In this document: positions 11,201 to 21,484 of the stretch, piece after piece
Position numbering within the stretch: the first letter of the stretch is position 1
How the letters are laid out: every line of letters begins with the position of its first letter
Source: Nitzschia sp. DOCU1
Lineage: Eukaryota; Bacillariophyta; Bacillariophyceae; Bacillariales; Bacillariaceae
NCBI GenBank assembly: GCA_951394045.1
Contig: OX596000.1
Coordinates: 558,001 to 622,000, forward strand
Direction of reading: 5' to 3'
Length of the DNA stretch: 64,000 bases
Translations under genes and position numbers: made by a program
The notes under the pieces: model-generated
Seen by the model: the letters and a program-made list of their open reading frames with translations, nothing else
Databases searched by the model: none
Told to the model about the DNA's origin: nothing

Positions 11201-14066
11201 TAGAATATGCCTGCATTTCCTCTTTCTGCTGCCCTTTTGCCTGATAACCCGTTACATAGAAGACACAGGGTCCATTCATGGCAACCATAACATTTGTGTT
11301 GTACCCCAGAGATTTGGTTAAGATTGGAGAGTGGGTATTCATAAATGCATCACGCAAAGTGCGGGCAGGCCTGAAACGAAACATCATGTACTCCGTGGAT
11401 TCTCCAAATAAGTCAAACCATTCATCTGGCACGGCTTTGAAATCGAATGCATCGTCCTTGCAAGGTATGTCAGGGAGTTTTGCGTAGCACTGGCATCCTT
11501 TTGCAAAACATCTCTTCGTATGTGTAGTTAGATGATGATTGTGAAACACGCTCCCCATAAAGTACCTCCTTTGTTGAAGCTTGGGTATTTGTGTACACCA
11601 ATCGACATTCATTTGCTCGTTGAATAGATAATTGTCAAGTCGTGCATTCAAGTCTGGAAACTGAAACTTGGACGATTGCATCACGTGATTAACAGCTTCA
11701 GCATTCAAATTATCGATGCGCAACTCTTTACCGCATTCACACATTGCTAAATGACCAGTATGTTCACGACATTTTCGTTTGTGGCGCATCTCATGCATCT
11801 GTTTTTCGTCTACCCCCTTGACCTCGGGCTCTCTGCGCCTTCGTTTTCGATGGTAGTAATCCTTGGTCCCAGAGGCCTTGCTATTTCGTTTCATTTTGGG
11901 GCATCCCTCGTGCTGATACCTTGAAAAGGTACTGAAAATGCCATCTCTCAGATCTTCTTCATGAAAAAGTTTTACGCTTGATATTGCCCCTGCAAATTTC
12001 AGTAGTGTCTGCTTGGCTTTTTTTCTTGTGCTCTGGGGTGTCTTGTTACACTGCACTTGCTTCATCATGGGTTTCCAATCCTTCAAAAAAAGTAAAAAAT
12101 GTCCATGTAATGTTTTGCGCCCTTGCTCTTCAGTCGCCAAGCACCATGCTTGCAATTCTCCACATATACCCACTCCTTTTGCTTTGTGGGTAGAAGGGTC
12201 CCATTGAAATAGGTGTTCGATGACCAATGTTACAATTCTATCATACTCCTCTGCACAGAGACCTGGGTAAGTAGATCGACAATTCTGGCGTTCCAAATAT
12301 TGTTCAAAAATTACTTCATTGGACATTGCTTCAGCAACTTCTGGTGGTTGGTATTTATAACGTTTTTCTTTTGGCAAAGCATACAAACAAATGCGGTAGT
12401 TCCTTTTGTCATCCGGTGTCAATGTCAAAAACACGGCAGGCAACCCGAATTGCATCACATGACCGAAATATTGTTTACGTGCCACCTGTGCTGCCTCATT
12501 TGTATGAGGTAAATCTCCACATGTTGCCACCACAGACCGCAAATAGCTCGCATTACATTCATTGGAAAATTTACTGTGATGATTCTTGCGAGCAGCTTCC
12601 ACCCCCCTATTTAGGTCATCAACAGTCATGGCACCAACTTCCTCTGCAAAGGATTTTCCACTCTGCTGTTTGTAATTAGCTTTCAAACAAACATCCCGAA
12701 AAATAACCTCTTTCATCAGTACATTGAAAACAATTAAAATAAAGAGTGCACAATGGAATGCACGATTTCCATGCTGTAAATATTTGCGCAGAACATCATT
12801 TTGCTTTCGGTCCAGCACTGTTTTGATCCCAAAGACCTTCTTCAAACTTTCAATGGCGGGGTCTCCTGGCAGACCAGAATGGCCATAAGGAAACAACAAA
12901 GGAAAGGCTCGTGCCAATCCAGTACCATCGTAGTCTGGGAGGACAGCTGTAGTGCTTGGTCGAGAATGAATGGTCGCATTGAAATTTCCTTCTGGAAATT
13001 TTTGCATGACATACTCTCGGAATTCGGTTTGTGATTTAAATCCCGCAGTCAATTCATTTGCGTTTGACCCATCTGGAAGAACGATAGTGATGTGTACCTG
13101 ATTTTCCAAGATGACATTTTGCCCTGCTTGAAAATCTGGCTGTTGCCTGCGTCACAATTGTTGGTATTTAATGAGCATGCGCACTGAATTATGTATTTCC
13201 TGGTATTCTTTCTATTTGGCCTTTAATTGAAAGCGCAAAGCCACTTACATATTTTCTTCATGAATATATGGTTGCGTGATTTCAGATGGAATTTCCATAT
13301 CTTTGTAGTTAAAGTTATTTTCTTTCAACCAATTGAATGCCCGTATTATTTTGTCTGGGTCGATCAGCACCCGACGACGTGCGATGGCTGCCTGTTGAGA
13401 AGTGAAAGGACCGCATAATACAACCAAAAGCTGCCCCCTCAGTCCGGCTTCATTGAGATTATTCAAGTGTCCAACAATGTTTTGTGGCTGATGGTCGTAA
13501 AACGTATGCCATCCTTGGATATGTTGGTGGCATCCCCCAAAATAAATCCAGGTCTGACATGAAGCGCGTACCGTACTCACCATTGCAAGTTCTACTTCGT
13601 TCAGGCAAGTCAGCTCTGTAGGGGGAGTGCCGATCATATAGCCCATAATTATTGCGTCACTGGGAGGATATCGGTGGTTATGGGCTTTTTTTGAATTTGT
13701 TGTGAAATGATCTTTGCATTGGTTGCAAAGCGCAATGGATTCCGTGCTTTTGTCAATTATACTTCGTGGGGAGAGCACAAGGTGTCCTAGGAGAGGGCAA
13801 TTAGGTACTTTGTAATGCGCAACCAAAGTCACTGGATAAACAGTTTCCACTTTCTGATGTGTCATTCCAGCCTCTGCTCCGACTTTTGACAATTCCTTTA
13901 CTTTCATCCATTCGAAATATCTGCCTTCTTTCTCCATTGTATCGCAGACACTACACACAAGAGGATGATGCACGCCCTCTCCGTCGACAAAAATGCAAGA
14001 ATGTAATGCACTCTCGAAATCTTGCACCAGTGCCATCTCTTCGTCAGGGGTAGGATATCGTGCCAT
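8276..14066 (-). CDS. Helitron Rep-helicase (RepHel) transposase
   Basis: Three exons give one 1,874-residue protein: 14066-13249, 13146-9788 and 9723-8276. The introns (102 and 64 nt) are GT-AG and keep frame. The second splits the Ser codon of the helicase P-loop, giving GPGGAGKS only after splicing. The start is the first ATG in exon 1. The N-terminus resembles the DUF6570 region of Helitron proteins. A Helitron_like_N Rep domain follows, with FLTLTPDD, the HUH nickase motif LHGHFLLF near residue 620 and the tyrosine region YVTGYQAKG. The last 480 residues form a PIF1 helicase: P-loop, VVDEVSF (motif II), LFLGDFCQLDG (III), YATTVHKLQGKS and YVVLSRVR (V/VI). The protein nicks, unwinds and strand-transfers DNA in rolling-circle transposition. 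All domains are intact, with no stop or frameshift. It reads towards the left edge. Confidence 0.93.
8276..14066 (-). mobile_element. Helitron, autonomous core (termini not resolved)
   Basis: The RepHel gene defines a Helitron. The ends (5'-TC and CTRR-3' with a hairpin, inserted between A and T) could not be located by eye, so only the coding core is marked. Spacers and introns from about 8.15 to 18.0 kb share GCGCA-containing words, which suggests that the real element is longer and may include the two genes at 14.8-18.65 kb. Confidence 0.8.
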
Positions 14067-14791
14067 TTTGCTGTTGGGTCTTTGTTGGGTTTCTAGTGCA
14101 CTGTCTCCTGGATTATGAGGTTGTGACGGATCTGGTTCCACAATGAATTGATGACTTGTTCAATCGCTGACTTTCACTATGTATCGCCCAATTAATTTCA
14201 GTGAGCTAGTTCAGCGCATATTAGGTGAATAGTCCATGTAACCGTTCCTGTATGTTGACACATGAACTCTAAATTGCTGCGCATCATGTGCTCTCAATAT
14301 TACTTAATGATCGATCCATTTTGTTCATGCATCACGGTATAAATTCATAGCGCCAACACGTCATTTAGTTTTCTTTCGAAATCCTCAAAACGGCGACTTT
14401 AATTTAGTATACAACCGTATTTTAGAGTGAATCGCGCAATTAATTTTACTTAGCAGTGAATTCGATCAGCGCATTTGATTTTACGTACAATCCTGTATAT
14501 CATACCTTAATCAGTACTTAGGCTATTTCACGCAATTGGTTTTTGATACGAGCTAATCCAGACTGTGCATTGCTTTTATATACGCAATTGTATGTCAGCA
14601 TTCCTTCTCCCCCATGATGAACATAGTACTATGCGTGTCAAGAGAAACATGATTGTTGGGTGAATATTCAACCGTCGCCGAACGATAAAATGATAGCGGA
14701 TGTTTTCCGCTGTTTATCGCTCATCTAGATCACCAACATTGCACTCATCCTTATTATCACACAATTTTCAATTTGGTCTTATAACTATATC
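14067..14791. promoter_or_regulatory. Divergent promoter region with repeated AATTAATTT / GCGCA motifs
   Basis: About 725 bp of AT-rich DNA between the RepHel gene (minus) and a 240-codon gene (plus), so it must drive transcription both ways. Two diverged repeat blocks, near 14190-14225 and 14437-14485, share CAATTAATTT followed within 30 bp by an AG-rich segment and CAGCGCAT. Further GCGCA or CGCAATT words occur near 14271, 14433, 14533 and 14580. These are candidate binding sites for a factor or for the Rep protein itself. Confidence 0.45.
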
Positions 14792-15514
14792 ATGACAAAA
14801 TCAAAACCAAGCCCTGCTAAAACCCAGAATGAGGGTGCCCCTCAGAAGCCCGACCGTCCTGTTCAGAAGCAGAGCGTCCTCAAGTTCGCAAGCCCCAGGA
14901 AAGCTGGTAATGGAGTTCCTTCTCCCAAGAAAAAAGCTCCGATGAAAATTGCCTGTTACAACTTTTTCCCTGTCTTCTCCTTCGAAATCTACATGTATGA
15001 GAAGACTCCGGATGACGACGGCTTTACCAATAGTCTAAACCGTTATTTGCGCGGCGAATTTGATGACGAGACACACGAGTTGTTTGACGCCTGCAACTTC
15101 ACTGAGTCTTTGGTTCGCCGTGTTCCACTTTCGGACAATGTGGACCAAACAAATGCCGGTAATCGATATTTGCGCCGTGTTTTCCTCCGTTACCCTACTG
15201 ATGGAGAGTCCACCCCTGAAACTCGTCAACAAGGATTGTCAGCATTCAAAGCATTCATTATGGACAAGCGCTTTCATTCCTTTGTTCACGATGCCATTGT
15301 ATTGGAAGACCGTACAAATTACGAGGCCGTTCCTCCAATTTCGATGGACAGATTTATGCACAATGATGCTATTGATGCGGCAATCAGGCATGACATTGCG
15401 GAGAGTGAGTTGAATAGTAACTTCAAGACTCACTTCCCTGACTTGGCCAGAGTCTTGTGGCAAGGTCCCTCTCCAAGTGAACTTGGTATTGAACTCGGTT
15501 TCAGGGCTGCCTAA
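14792..15514 (+). CDS. Unrecognised 240-residue protein, basic N-terminus
   Basis: Single exon, ATG start, stop at 15514. The first 50 residues are basic and rich in Pro, Lys and Ser, disordered-looking and nuclear-localisation-like (PSPKKKAPMK). The rest is a compact acidic/aromatic domain with no signature I recognise, including CYNFFPVFSFEIYMYEK, NRYLRGEFDDETHELFDAC and NRYLRRVFLRYPTD, which looks like an internal NRYLR repeat. There is no signal peptide or membrane helix. It is transcribed divergently from the Helitron transposase and convergently with the next gene. It may be an accessory gene of the same element; that is inference from shared flanking motifs only. Confidence 0.6.
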   Translation: MTKSKPSPAKTQNEGAPQKPDRPVQKQSVLKFASPRKAGNGVPSPKKKAPMKIACYNFFPVFSFEIYMYEKTPDDDGFTNSLNRYLRGEFDDETHELFDACNFTESLVRRVPLSDNVDQTNAGNRYLRRVFLRYPTDGESTPETRQQGLSAFKAFIMDKRFHSFVHDAIVLEDRTNYEAVPPISMDRFMHNDAIDAAIRHDIAESELNSNFKTHFPDLARVLWQGPSPSELGIELGFRAA

Positions 15515-15695
15515 CTCCCCCACCTTGTGTTCGTTGTGTGCATGAACAATAAAATAAACTAATGATTATGTGTGAATACGGCTACTTTGTTCTCGCATTG
15601 AATTTCGTGTCTTTTGTATCCTCTTTTCATTTCGGTAATCGTGTAATAGGTAGTGCAAATGCGCTCTCCTTTTGGCTGGACTTTCATCCTACATT

Positions 15696-18648
15696 TCAAG
15701 CGTCTCTCTTGTTGCCTTCTTCATTCTCTACTGCATATTCTCGACCGTCATCTGGCTGCTGGTCGTTGTCCAATGCATGACTCTCCTGTTCTTCCGTCTC
15801 TCCTTCTCCTCCATCATTCTCGTCCTCACTTTGCCATTTTTCGTTGTCCTCCTTGTCCTTTTGCTCGTTTTCGTTTTCCGGAAATTCTTCGCCATTCTCA
15901 AGGTCGACATGAAAATTATCAAGCTTATTATGCGCAACGCTTTTTGCTGCAGTTTCTGCCTCTTCCTTGTCTTCTTCCTCGCTGTCGTCTGAGAATTTTC
16001 TCTTCTCTTCCCGTAGTAGTTGCTCCTGGAATTCCTGTGACAGGGGAGAACGTTTAGCAAATTCATCGCGCCTCACGGGTGGGAGACCATCATTTAGGAT
16101 GGGGACACCACCTGGTATGAACTTGGGTGGTGGAGAACCCCGCGTGCCACCACCGTGTTTGGCAATCTTCCTGGGCACCCTCTCTTCTTCCTCGTGTTTT
16201 CGTTTCTTATCCTGATCATTTGGTTTAACTCCCACGAGCTCAACCTCATCATCGTCGTCAGAACTGTCGCTTCCCAAAAGTTTAAGAGCGGCATCATGCT
16301 CCCGTTCATATGCTGCGACCGCCTTCTTTCTACCGACTTTCGAACTCCTGCGTTTGATACCATCGTCAGGACGGCTTGATGGCTTGACGGCACCCTTTCT
16401 TGGAATTGGCCGTCCGCCAATACCGAACAGCGACAATTGTCCGCCACCCGCACGAGGAGCTACTGCCGGCACGGCAAATTGCTTTTGTGGTGACTTGTGT
16501 GCTGGACGTTGCACAACGCTTTTCGATTGAGGAGCTCGGGCAGCCACACCTAATCCTTGTGGCGACTTACTTGGTGGACGCTGCGCAACGCTTTTCCCTT
16601 GTGAAGAAGCAGCAACTTGTTCTTGTGACGCTTGACGTTGCACAGCGCTTTTTCCTTGGGACGACGCCGTGGCTGCTCGAACCTGCACACCGCTTTTTGC
16701 TTTTGGTTTCTCTTGTGCAGGCGGCTTCTTATCACCATCGTAATCCGGAGTCACCTTCTTTGTTCCTTGAACCTTTTTCGTTCCGCCTTGAGCGGGACTT
16801 TTTGATTGCTCCTGTGATGGAGACTGCTTCCTTCTAACACCGGATGCAACACCGTGCCCTTCCACAACTGGTACTTCCTCGACGTCTTGGACCCGTGATC
16901 CACCAATACGACTCTTGCTCCCGTCTACGTTGGTGATTTCAATAGTGAGCTCCGTGCGCACTGCATTTCAAACATCTATTTTGTGTCCAGGACTTACCAT
17001 TCTTGCGCGTCGAATTCTGATTGCTCAATGTGCTGCGCAACCATTGAAAGCCCTCATCAACTTTCGAGGTGACTTCCGCCATCGTCTTTTCGAGCTGATC
17101 GAGCCTGGCCTTGACAGTATTGTCGTTTGGTGGTCGCCCACGTGGCTTCTTCTTCTTCTCTGCTTCAGCTACAGTCACCAAGTCCTGAGTATTATTCCTG
17201 GCCCAATTCCTGATTGCAACATCGTACCCCAAATGATACGTAAAGGGCTTGCCGGTAGCACTTAGACCATCGTAGATGCTCCTGGTGCGCTTGATTCTCT
17301 TATAGTTCGCAACTTCTTTTTCATGCATCCGCTCAAAGGAATTCATCACATTCATTTTTCGAAGGAGAATGGTGCTGACCCAAATGATGCACAGGCTCTG
17401 TAGGTCCCGAGCGTCATGTGGACTGGGACAATTGTTCTCTTGCTTTGGTGCTTTCCTAGCTTGCAGTACTTGCGTCACGAAAAACTCGCCGTGTTTGCCC
17501 GTTGCATCGCAAACCTTGTGAGCAAACTCGAGCTCTGAAATCTCGTGCGGTGCCTGGACAAAAAGCAAATATCCAATTATTTTCATGAGTCCAAAATGCT
17601 CCCGCTTTGCCAATTCGGAAAATGCAACGCGCACTCGATTCACTATCAATTCCTGGTACTTTCCATCCTTTTCCACCATGGGTATGAACGAAATATATAC
17701 GATGAACAAGAATGCCTGTACGCCCGAAACGTCCCGTTCGTTCTCGCTCCTTTTGCCACCTTGTTGAAAATGCCCCCACCCTCGGGGAAACAACGTGGGG
17801 TTCAATTCTAGGTGGCCCTCGAAAAGGCCTTGCACCGACAGGTCCAACTCCAGCAACTCATCATCAGAAGAGTATTCGCTCTCGATAAGTTCAAACATCA
17901 CATCGATGTCCATCGAGATTGGAATATCACGCAATTCTGGTGTTTCTTTCTTCATCTCCAGGAGATAGCCTGCATCATATATGAGTGTGTGTATTTTGAT
18001 AATCCATTGCGCAGCACGTCATGACTTACCGGTCCACTTAAACAAAAGTGTCTCCAATCCAGGAATGTCAAACATTTCCCTTTCAGACCCGTAGTATTCG
18101 AGGATTTCTATCGCGCAGCGGTTAACCATTTGCACGCCGCTCAACAAAGGGCGGTTTTGGTTGTTAAATTGGGGGAATTCATGGCAGTTTGCCCCTTCCT
18201 TTTTCCTCGTGCCAAGGACTTCTGCTACCAACGTTACTGCTTTCTGGAACTGGTCTTTGTCGTCCGGGAGTTTTGCATCCAAACGATGACAGCTCTCCCA
18301 ATTCGCCTGAAGGTACGCAACGATTCCTGTTGCGGTGGAAAAATCGGGACCTTCGTCTTCCGTATCACTCTCCAACATCGCTGCATTGAGGGGAGGCTCC
18401 TCTCCTTCGCTTTCATCGTCACATTCTTTCTTCCTCTTCAAAGAATGTCGCCTGGTTTCACGAATCCGTGCCATCTCCTTTCTAATTTTGCTTCCTTTTC
18501 GTTGTTGGATGGCTGCGATTGCAATTTTTGTGTCCTCGATGGCTGCTGCTCTCGCTTTTGTACGCCTCTGCTCTGCTCCTTCCTGCGCGCCGCATTTCAG
18601 ATTTTGATGTACCAAACCGTTTTCTGAATATCGCCGAAATAAGGCCAT
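15696..18648 (-). CDS. Unrecognised three-exon nuclear-type protein with AT-hook
   Basis: Exons 18648-18030, 17969-16998 and 16960-15696 join in frame to 951 residues. The introns are 60 and 37 nt, with GTAAGT donors. ATG at 18648. Residues 1-206 are charged, with a basic-acidic stretch (RRHSLKRKKECDDESEGEE). The middle 320 residues look folded and end with the AT-hook-like KKKKPRGRPPNDN followed by a short predicted coiled coil (ARLDQLEKTMAEVTSKVDEG). The last 420 residues are low-complexity, rich in Ser, Gln, Lys and Pro, with imperfect SPQ/AQR-type repeats and a Glu/Asp-rich tail. It is probably a DNA- or chromatin-binding protein. No family is recognised. It may belong to the Helitron block. 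The third exon could be a separate unit if the 37-nt intron is not real. Confidence 0.6.
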
Positions 18649-18717
18649 CTGCGCTTTCTTCGATAATTTTATTTATGGTCCTATGTATTTCATTTATTCC
18701 TCCCCTTTCCTTTCCAA

Positions 18718-18799
18718 GTCCGCACGCGGGCCGGCTGGCGATCCAAGGCCGTTTGTATGTCCGCACGCAGGCCGGCTGGCGATCCAAGGCCGTTTGTAT
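18718..18799. repeat. Tandem repeat, 2 x 41 bp
   Basis: Two adjacent 41-bp units (18718-18758 and 18759-18799) that differ at a single position (CGCGGG versus CGCAGG). They are GC-rich and carry GGCCGGC and CCAAGGCCG. They lie 70 bp upstream of the 18648 start codon, at the right border of the putative large element. Confidence 0.9.
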
Positions 18800-18803
18800 G
18801 TGG

Positions 18804-18871
18804 CGAATGGCATTAGGTCTGGAAGGCCTTTACGCCTCGAATGGCATTAGGTCTGGAAGGCCTTTACGCCT
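18804..18871. repeat. Tandem repeat, 2 x 34 bp
   Basis: Two identical adjacent 34-bp units (18804-18837 and 18838-18871) starting CGAATGGCATTAGG and ending TTTACGCCT. They follow the 41-bp pair almost directly. The unit contains AAGGCC, a word also present in the 41-bp repeat. Confidence 0.92.
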
Positions 18872-19035
18872 GGCGAAAAGCCGAGCCTACCTACCATATT
18901 CCAAGTTAGGTTATGTTGGGTCTTGCGGGACCCAAACTTCGATTTTACTGTTTCCTCCCCATGCGATGGGCAAGGCTGAAAGATCAAGGAGGTGGCCACG
19001 TCGAAAGATGGAAGTTGAATTTGGTTACTAGGAGT

Positions 19036-19129
19036 AGGCGTCGAATGAGGTAGTGACCTGGACCGAATGAAAGAAACTGCTGGTTTCCCGTTTCAGGGGA
19101 AAGCCCTCTCCACTGACTGGAGCGGGCAT
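19036..19129 (-). pseudogene. Truncated copy of the glycosyltransferase 5' coding end
   Basis: The ATG at 19129 and the next codons give MPAPVSGEGFPLKRE, nearly the N-terminus of the 6440 gene. The frame then jumps to TSSFFHSVQ, skipping the roughly 25 codons that encode the membrane anchor, and homology ends after about ten more codons. The catalytic region is absent. This is a dead gene fragment carried with its promoter. Confidence 0.8.
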
Positions 19130-19406
19130 TGTGGGATGGATAAAACACAGAGGCTGAGGACTCCCACTGCCAAGGTCTTCCAAATGGAGGCGGTGCTGTT
19201 GCGTTTTACCAACGACGTTTGAAGGTGGCAAAATGTCGTCATGGTGGTCGTCGACATCACTATCTCGCCGTGCAAAAAAGTCATGCCAAACTGATCGTCG
19301 ATGATTCCTTCGATTCGTTGGACTGAATCAATCTTGGCAAGACTCCTATTAATGCTCATAACCTAACTCGGGAACGTTGTTCGGTTTAATCGTTTTGGCG
19401 CGCCGG
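19036..19406 (-). repeat. Segmental duplication, copy B: glycosyltransferase promoter
   Basis: Matches 6275-6704 in the same orientation, with an internal deletion in the coding part and scattered substitutions upstream. It ends at the GGCGCGCC motif (19393-19406). The DEAD-box gene starts 130 bp to the right on the other strand, so the duplicated promoter may now act divergently. Confidence 0.8.
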
Positions 19407-19537
19407 ACGATAGTCTCCAACCACCACCCATCATCGTGCATCTACTTGCGACCTTTGTTGAGGATGGAAAGGTCTTGCAAGTTGTCAATGAATGGATGTA
19501 TTAATGCAGCAGTGAAAGAGTGTAACTACTACATCAC

Positions 19538-21418
19538 ATGTCAAAGTCCATGGCCACGCGTCGTCCGAAATTTGTAGTTGGTACAGTTTGGGTCAGGAAA
19601 TTGTTGCGCTTGTCGATATCCGCAATCATGATGGCATCGGCGATTTCTACCCTGAGGAGGAGAATGCCTGTGGTATCCGCATGGACGACGACAACAAAGT
19701 CAAGAGCTTCTCTCATCAGTAGCAGTAGCACAAGTCGATCCGTTACACGTGCCTACTTTGCTCCCATTTCCGCTGGAATGACTTCTCGAACAGCCGTGGT
19801 CGTGACACCATCCAAGTTCCACGTACCAAATTCTTCCTCTCGCCTCTTTTCTTCTTCAGCTGACGACGAAAACTCCTTGTTTGTCCAAGATGCATCCTTT
19901 CAATCTCTCGGCATTCAAACACCCATCTTGTTGGAACGGCTAGTGCAATTAGGTCTCACGTGCCCTACCAAAGTCCAAGCCGAGGCCTTTTCGAAATTGG
20001 CTCGGCCTGTAGCGGCCGACGACGAAGACATGTCGTCGTTGTCACCCAAACCACAAAATGTGATTATTGGAAGCGAAACAGGATCCGGCAAGACGTTGGC
20101 GTATCTATTGCCCTTGTTGGATGATATTTTACAACAAAAACAAGAACGCCTCGATGGACAGAGAAAATCTTTGACCTATGATTATGCACGAGCCATTATT
20201 TTGGTACCCAACAAGGAATTGGTACAACAAGTCTTGCGCATGGCGTTGCCCCTTTGTGGAGGTCCTCGTTCCATTGTTTGGAGTGGTGGTGTGGCTATTT
20301 CTCTTGACACATCATCATCGTCAACATCCTGTCCGGATCATCAGGTGGTTCGATTGGCCGTCTTGCCGGGTGGACTGGAAGATCCCATGGATTTCAAACC
20401 CTTTCGGGATACTGTAGCATTGGGTGGTGGAACGGAACCAGCCATTGATTTGATTGTCACGACACCTGCTGCGTTGGGTCCACTAGGCCTCAAGCCAAAA
20501 CACATTGACATGTTTGCCGATATTCAAACGCTAGTGGTCGATGAAGCAGATATGCTGTTGGATGGTGGTTTTATCCGACCGCTGGAAAACGTCTTGATGG
20601 GCTTCCGAAGAGCTGATCGCTTGGATCCTTCCTTGGGAGTCTTGCCGACCCAACATGTCTTTTGCGCAGCGACTTTACCCGACATGGGCTTGAAAAGTGT
20701 CAATGCCTATTTGCAGCGCAAATTTCCGTATGCCGAACGTATCCAAATGTCGGGTATGCACAATGCCAGACATTATGGGCTGAAACAAGCAACACAATGG
20801 ATTGGACCAGTTGAAACCAAAAAAGAACGAATGGAACAATTAATTAGCCTGTTGGAAACTCCCGTCGAACAAGGCGGATTGATGGGCGAAAAGGTCATGG
20901 TATTTTTGAACAGTGTGGAGGATGTGGAAGGCGCACAAGGAGCATTGGAGCGCGCTGGCGTCGCGTCGGTTCCATATCATGCCAAGATTGGATTGGAGGA
21001 ACGCTCTCAAAATTTGGATCGTTTCCGCCGCTACGACAGTCAATCATCGGCAAACGACAAAAACGCAGTTTCGGTACTCGTGTGTACCGATTTGGCAAGT
21101 CGTGGCTTGGACGTGCCAGGTGTCAATGCTGTCGTTCAACTGCAATTTTCTGGAAATGTGGTATCGCACTTGCATCGCATGGGGCGTTGTGGTAGGGCGG
21201 GACAACGAACAGGTCGCGGGATTGTATTTTACAACGAGGCCGAAGCCGAGCTAGTACGAGTTGTTCAAGAGGCCGAAGCACAACAAGAACGAATGGTTCT
21301 AGAAGGTGATGTTGATGATCAATGGGGAGAAGAGGAAGACGCAGGCAAGGTTCAAAAGGCGTTTTCGAGAAAACGAGGCTTTACCAAGAAGCGGAAAAAG
21401 CTCCAGCGAGAAGCGTAG
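19538..21418 (+). CDS. DEAD-box RNA helicase, organelle-type
   Basis: Single exon, 626 residues, ATG start. The first ~110 residues are rich in Ser, Thr and Arg with almost no acidic residues, like a mitochondrial or plastid transit peptide. Core motifs are in order: Q-motif region (F-x-S-L-G-I with PTKVQAEAF), I GSETGSGKT, Ia ILVPNKELVQQV, Ib TTPAAL, II VDEAD, III AAT in place of the usual SAT, IV VMVFLNSVEDV, V CTDLASRGLDVPGVN and VI HRMGRCGRAGQRTGRG. The C-terminus is basic (KRGFTKKRKK), suited to RNA binding. The enzyme is an ATP-dependent RNA-unwinding protein, probably for organellar RNA or ribosome assembly. Which organelle is inferred only from N-terminal composition. The tail-to-tail gap to the kinase gene is about 65 bp. 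Confidence 0.94.
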   Translation: MSKSMATRRPKFVVGTVWVRKLLRLSISAIMMASAISTLRRRMPVVSAWTTTTKSRASLISSSSTSRSVTRAYFAPISAGMTSRTAVVVTPSKFHVPNSSSRLFSSSADDENSLFVQDASFQSLGIQTPILLERLVQLGLTCPTKVQAEAFSKLARPVAADDEDMSSLSPKPQNVIIGSETGSGKTLAYLLPLLDDILQQKQERLDGQRKSLTYDYARAIILVPNKELVQQVLRMALPLCGGPRSIVWSGGVAISLDTSSSSTSCPDHQVVRLAVLPGGLEDPMDFKPFRDTVALGGGTEPAIDLIVTTPAALGPLGLKPKHIDMFADIQTLVVDEADMLLDGGFIRPLENVLMGFRRADRLDPSLGVLPTQHVFCAATLPDMGLKSVNAYLQRKFPYAERIQMSGMHNARHYGLKQATQWIGPVETKKERMEQLISLLETPVEQGGLMGEKVMVFLNSVEDVEGAQGALERAGVASVPYHAKIGLEERSQNLDRFRRYDSQSSANDKNAVSVLVCTDLASRGLDVPGVNAVVQLQFSGNVVSHLHRMGRCGRAGQRTGRGIVFYNEAEAELVRVVQEAEAQQERMVLEGDVDDQWGEEEDAGKVQKAFSRKRGFTKKRKKLQREA

Positions 21419-21484
21419 CTCTCACGTTGCGTGCGATGCAAAATTCACTCTAAAATCGATCTTGAACCTACAACATGCATTTTC

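Noticed and set aside
14850..14890. PCNA-binding PIP-box in the 240-residue protein (QSVLKFAS)
   Set aside because: Lacks the two aromatic residues in the required positions.
18718..18871. CRISPR-like array
   Set aside because: Only two units of each of two different repeats, adjacent without spacers; simple tandem duplications in eukaryotic DNA.
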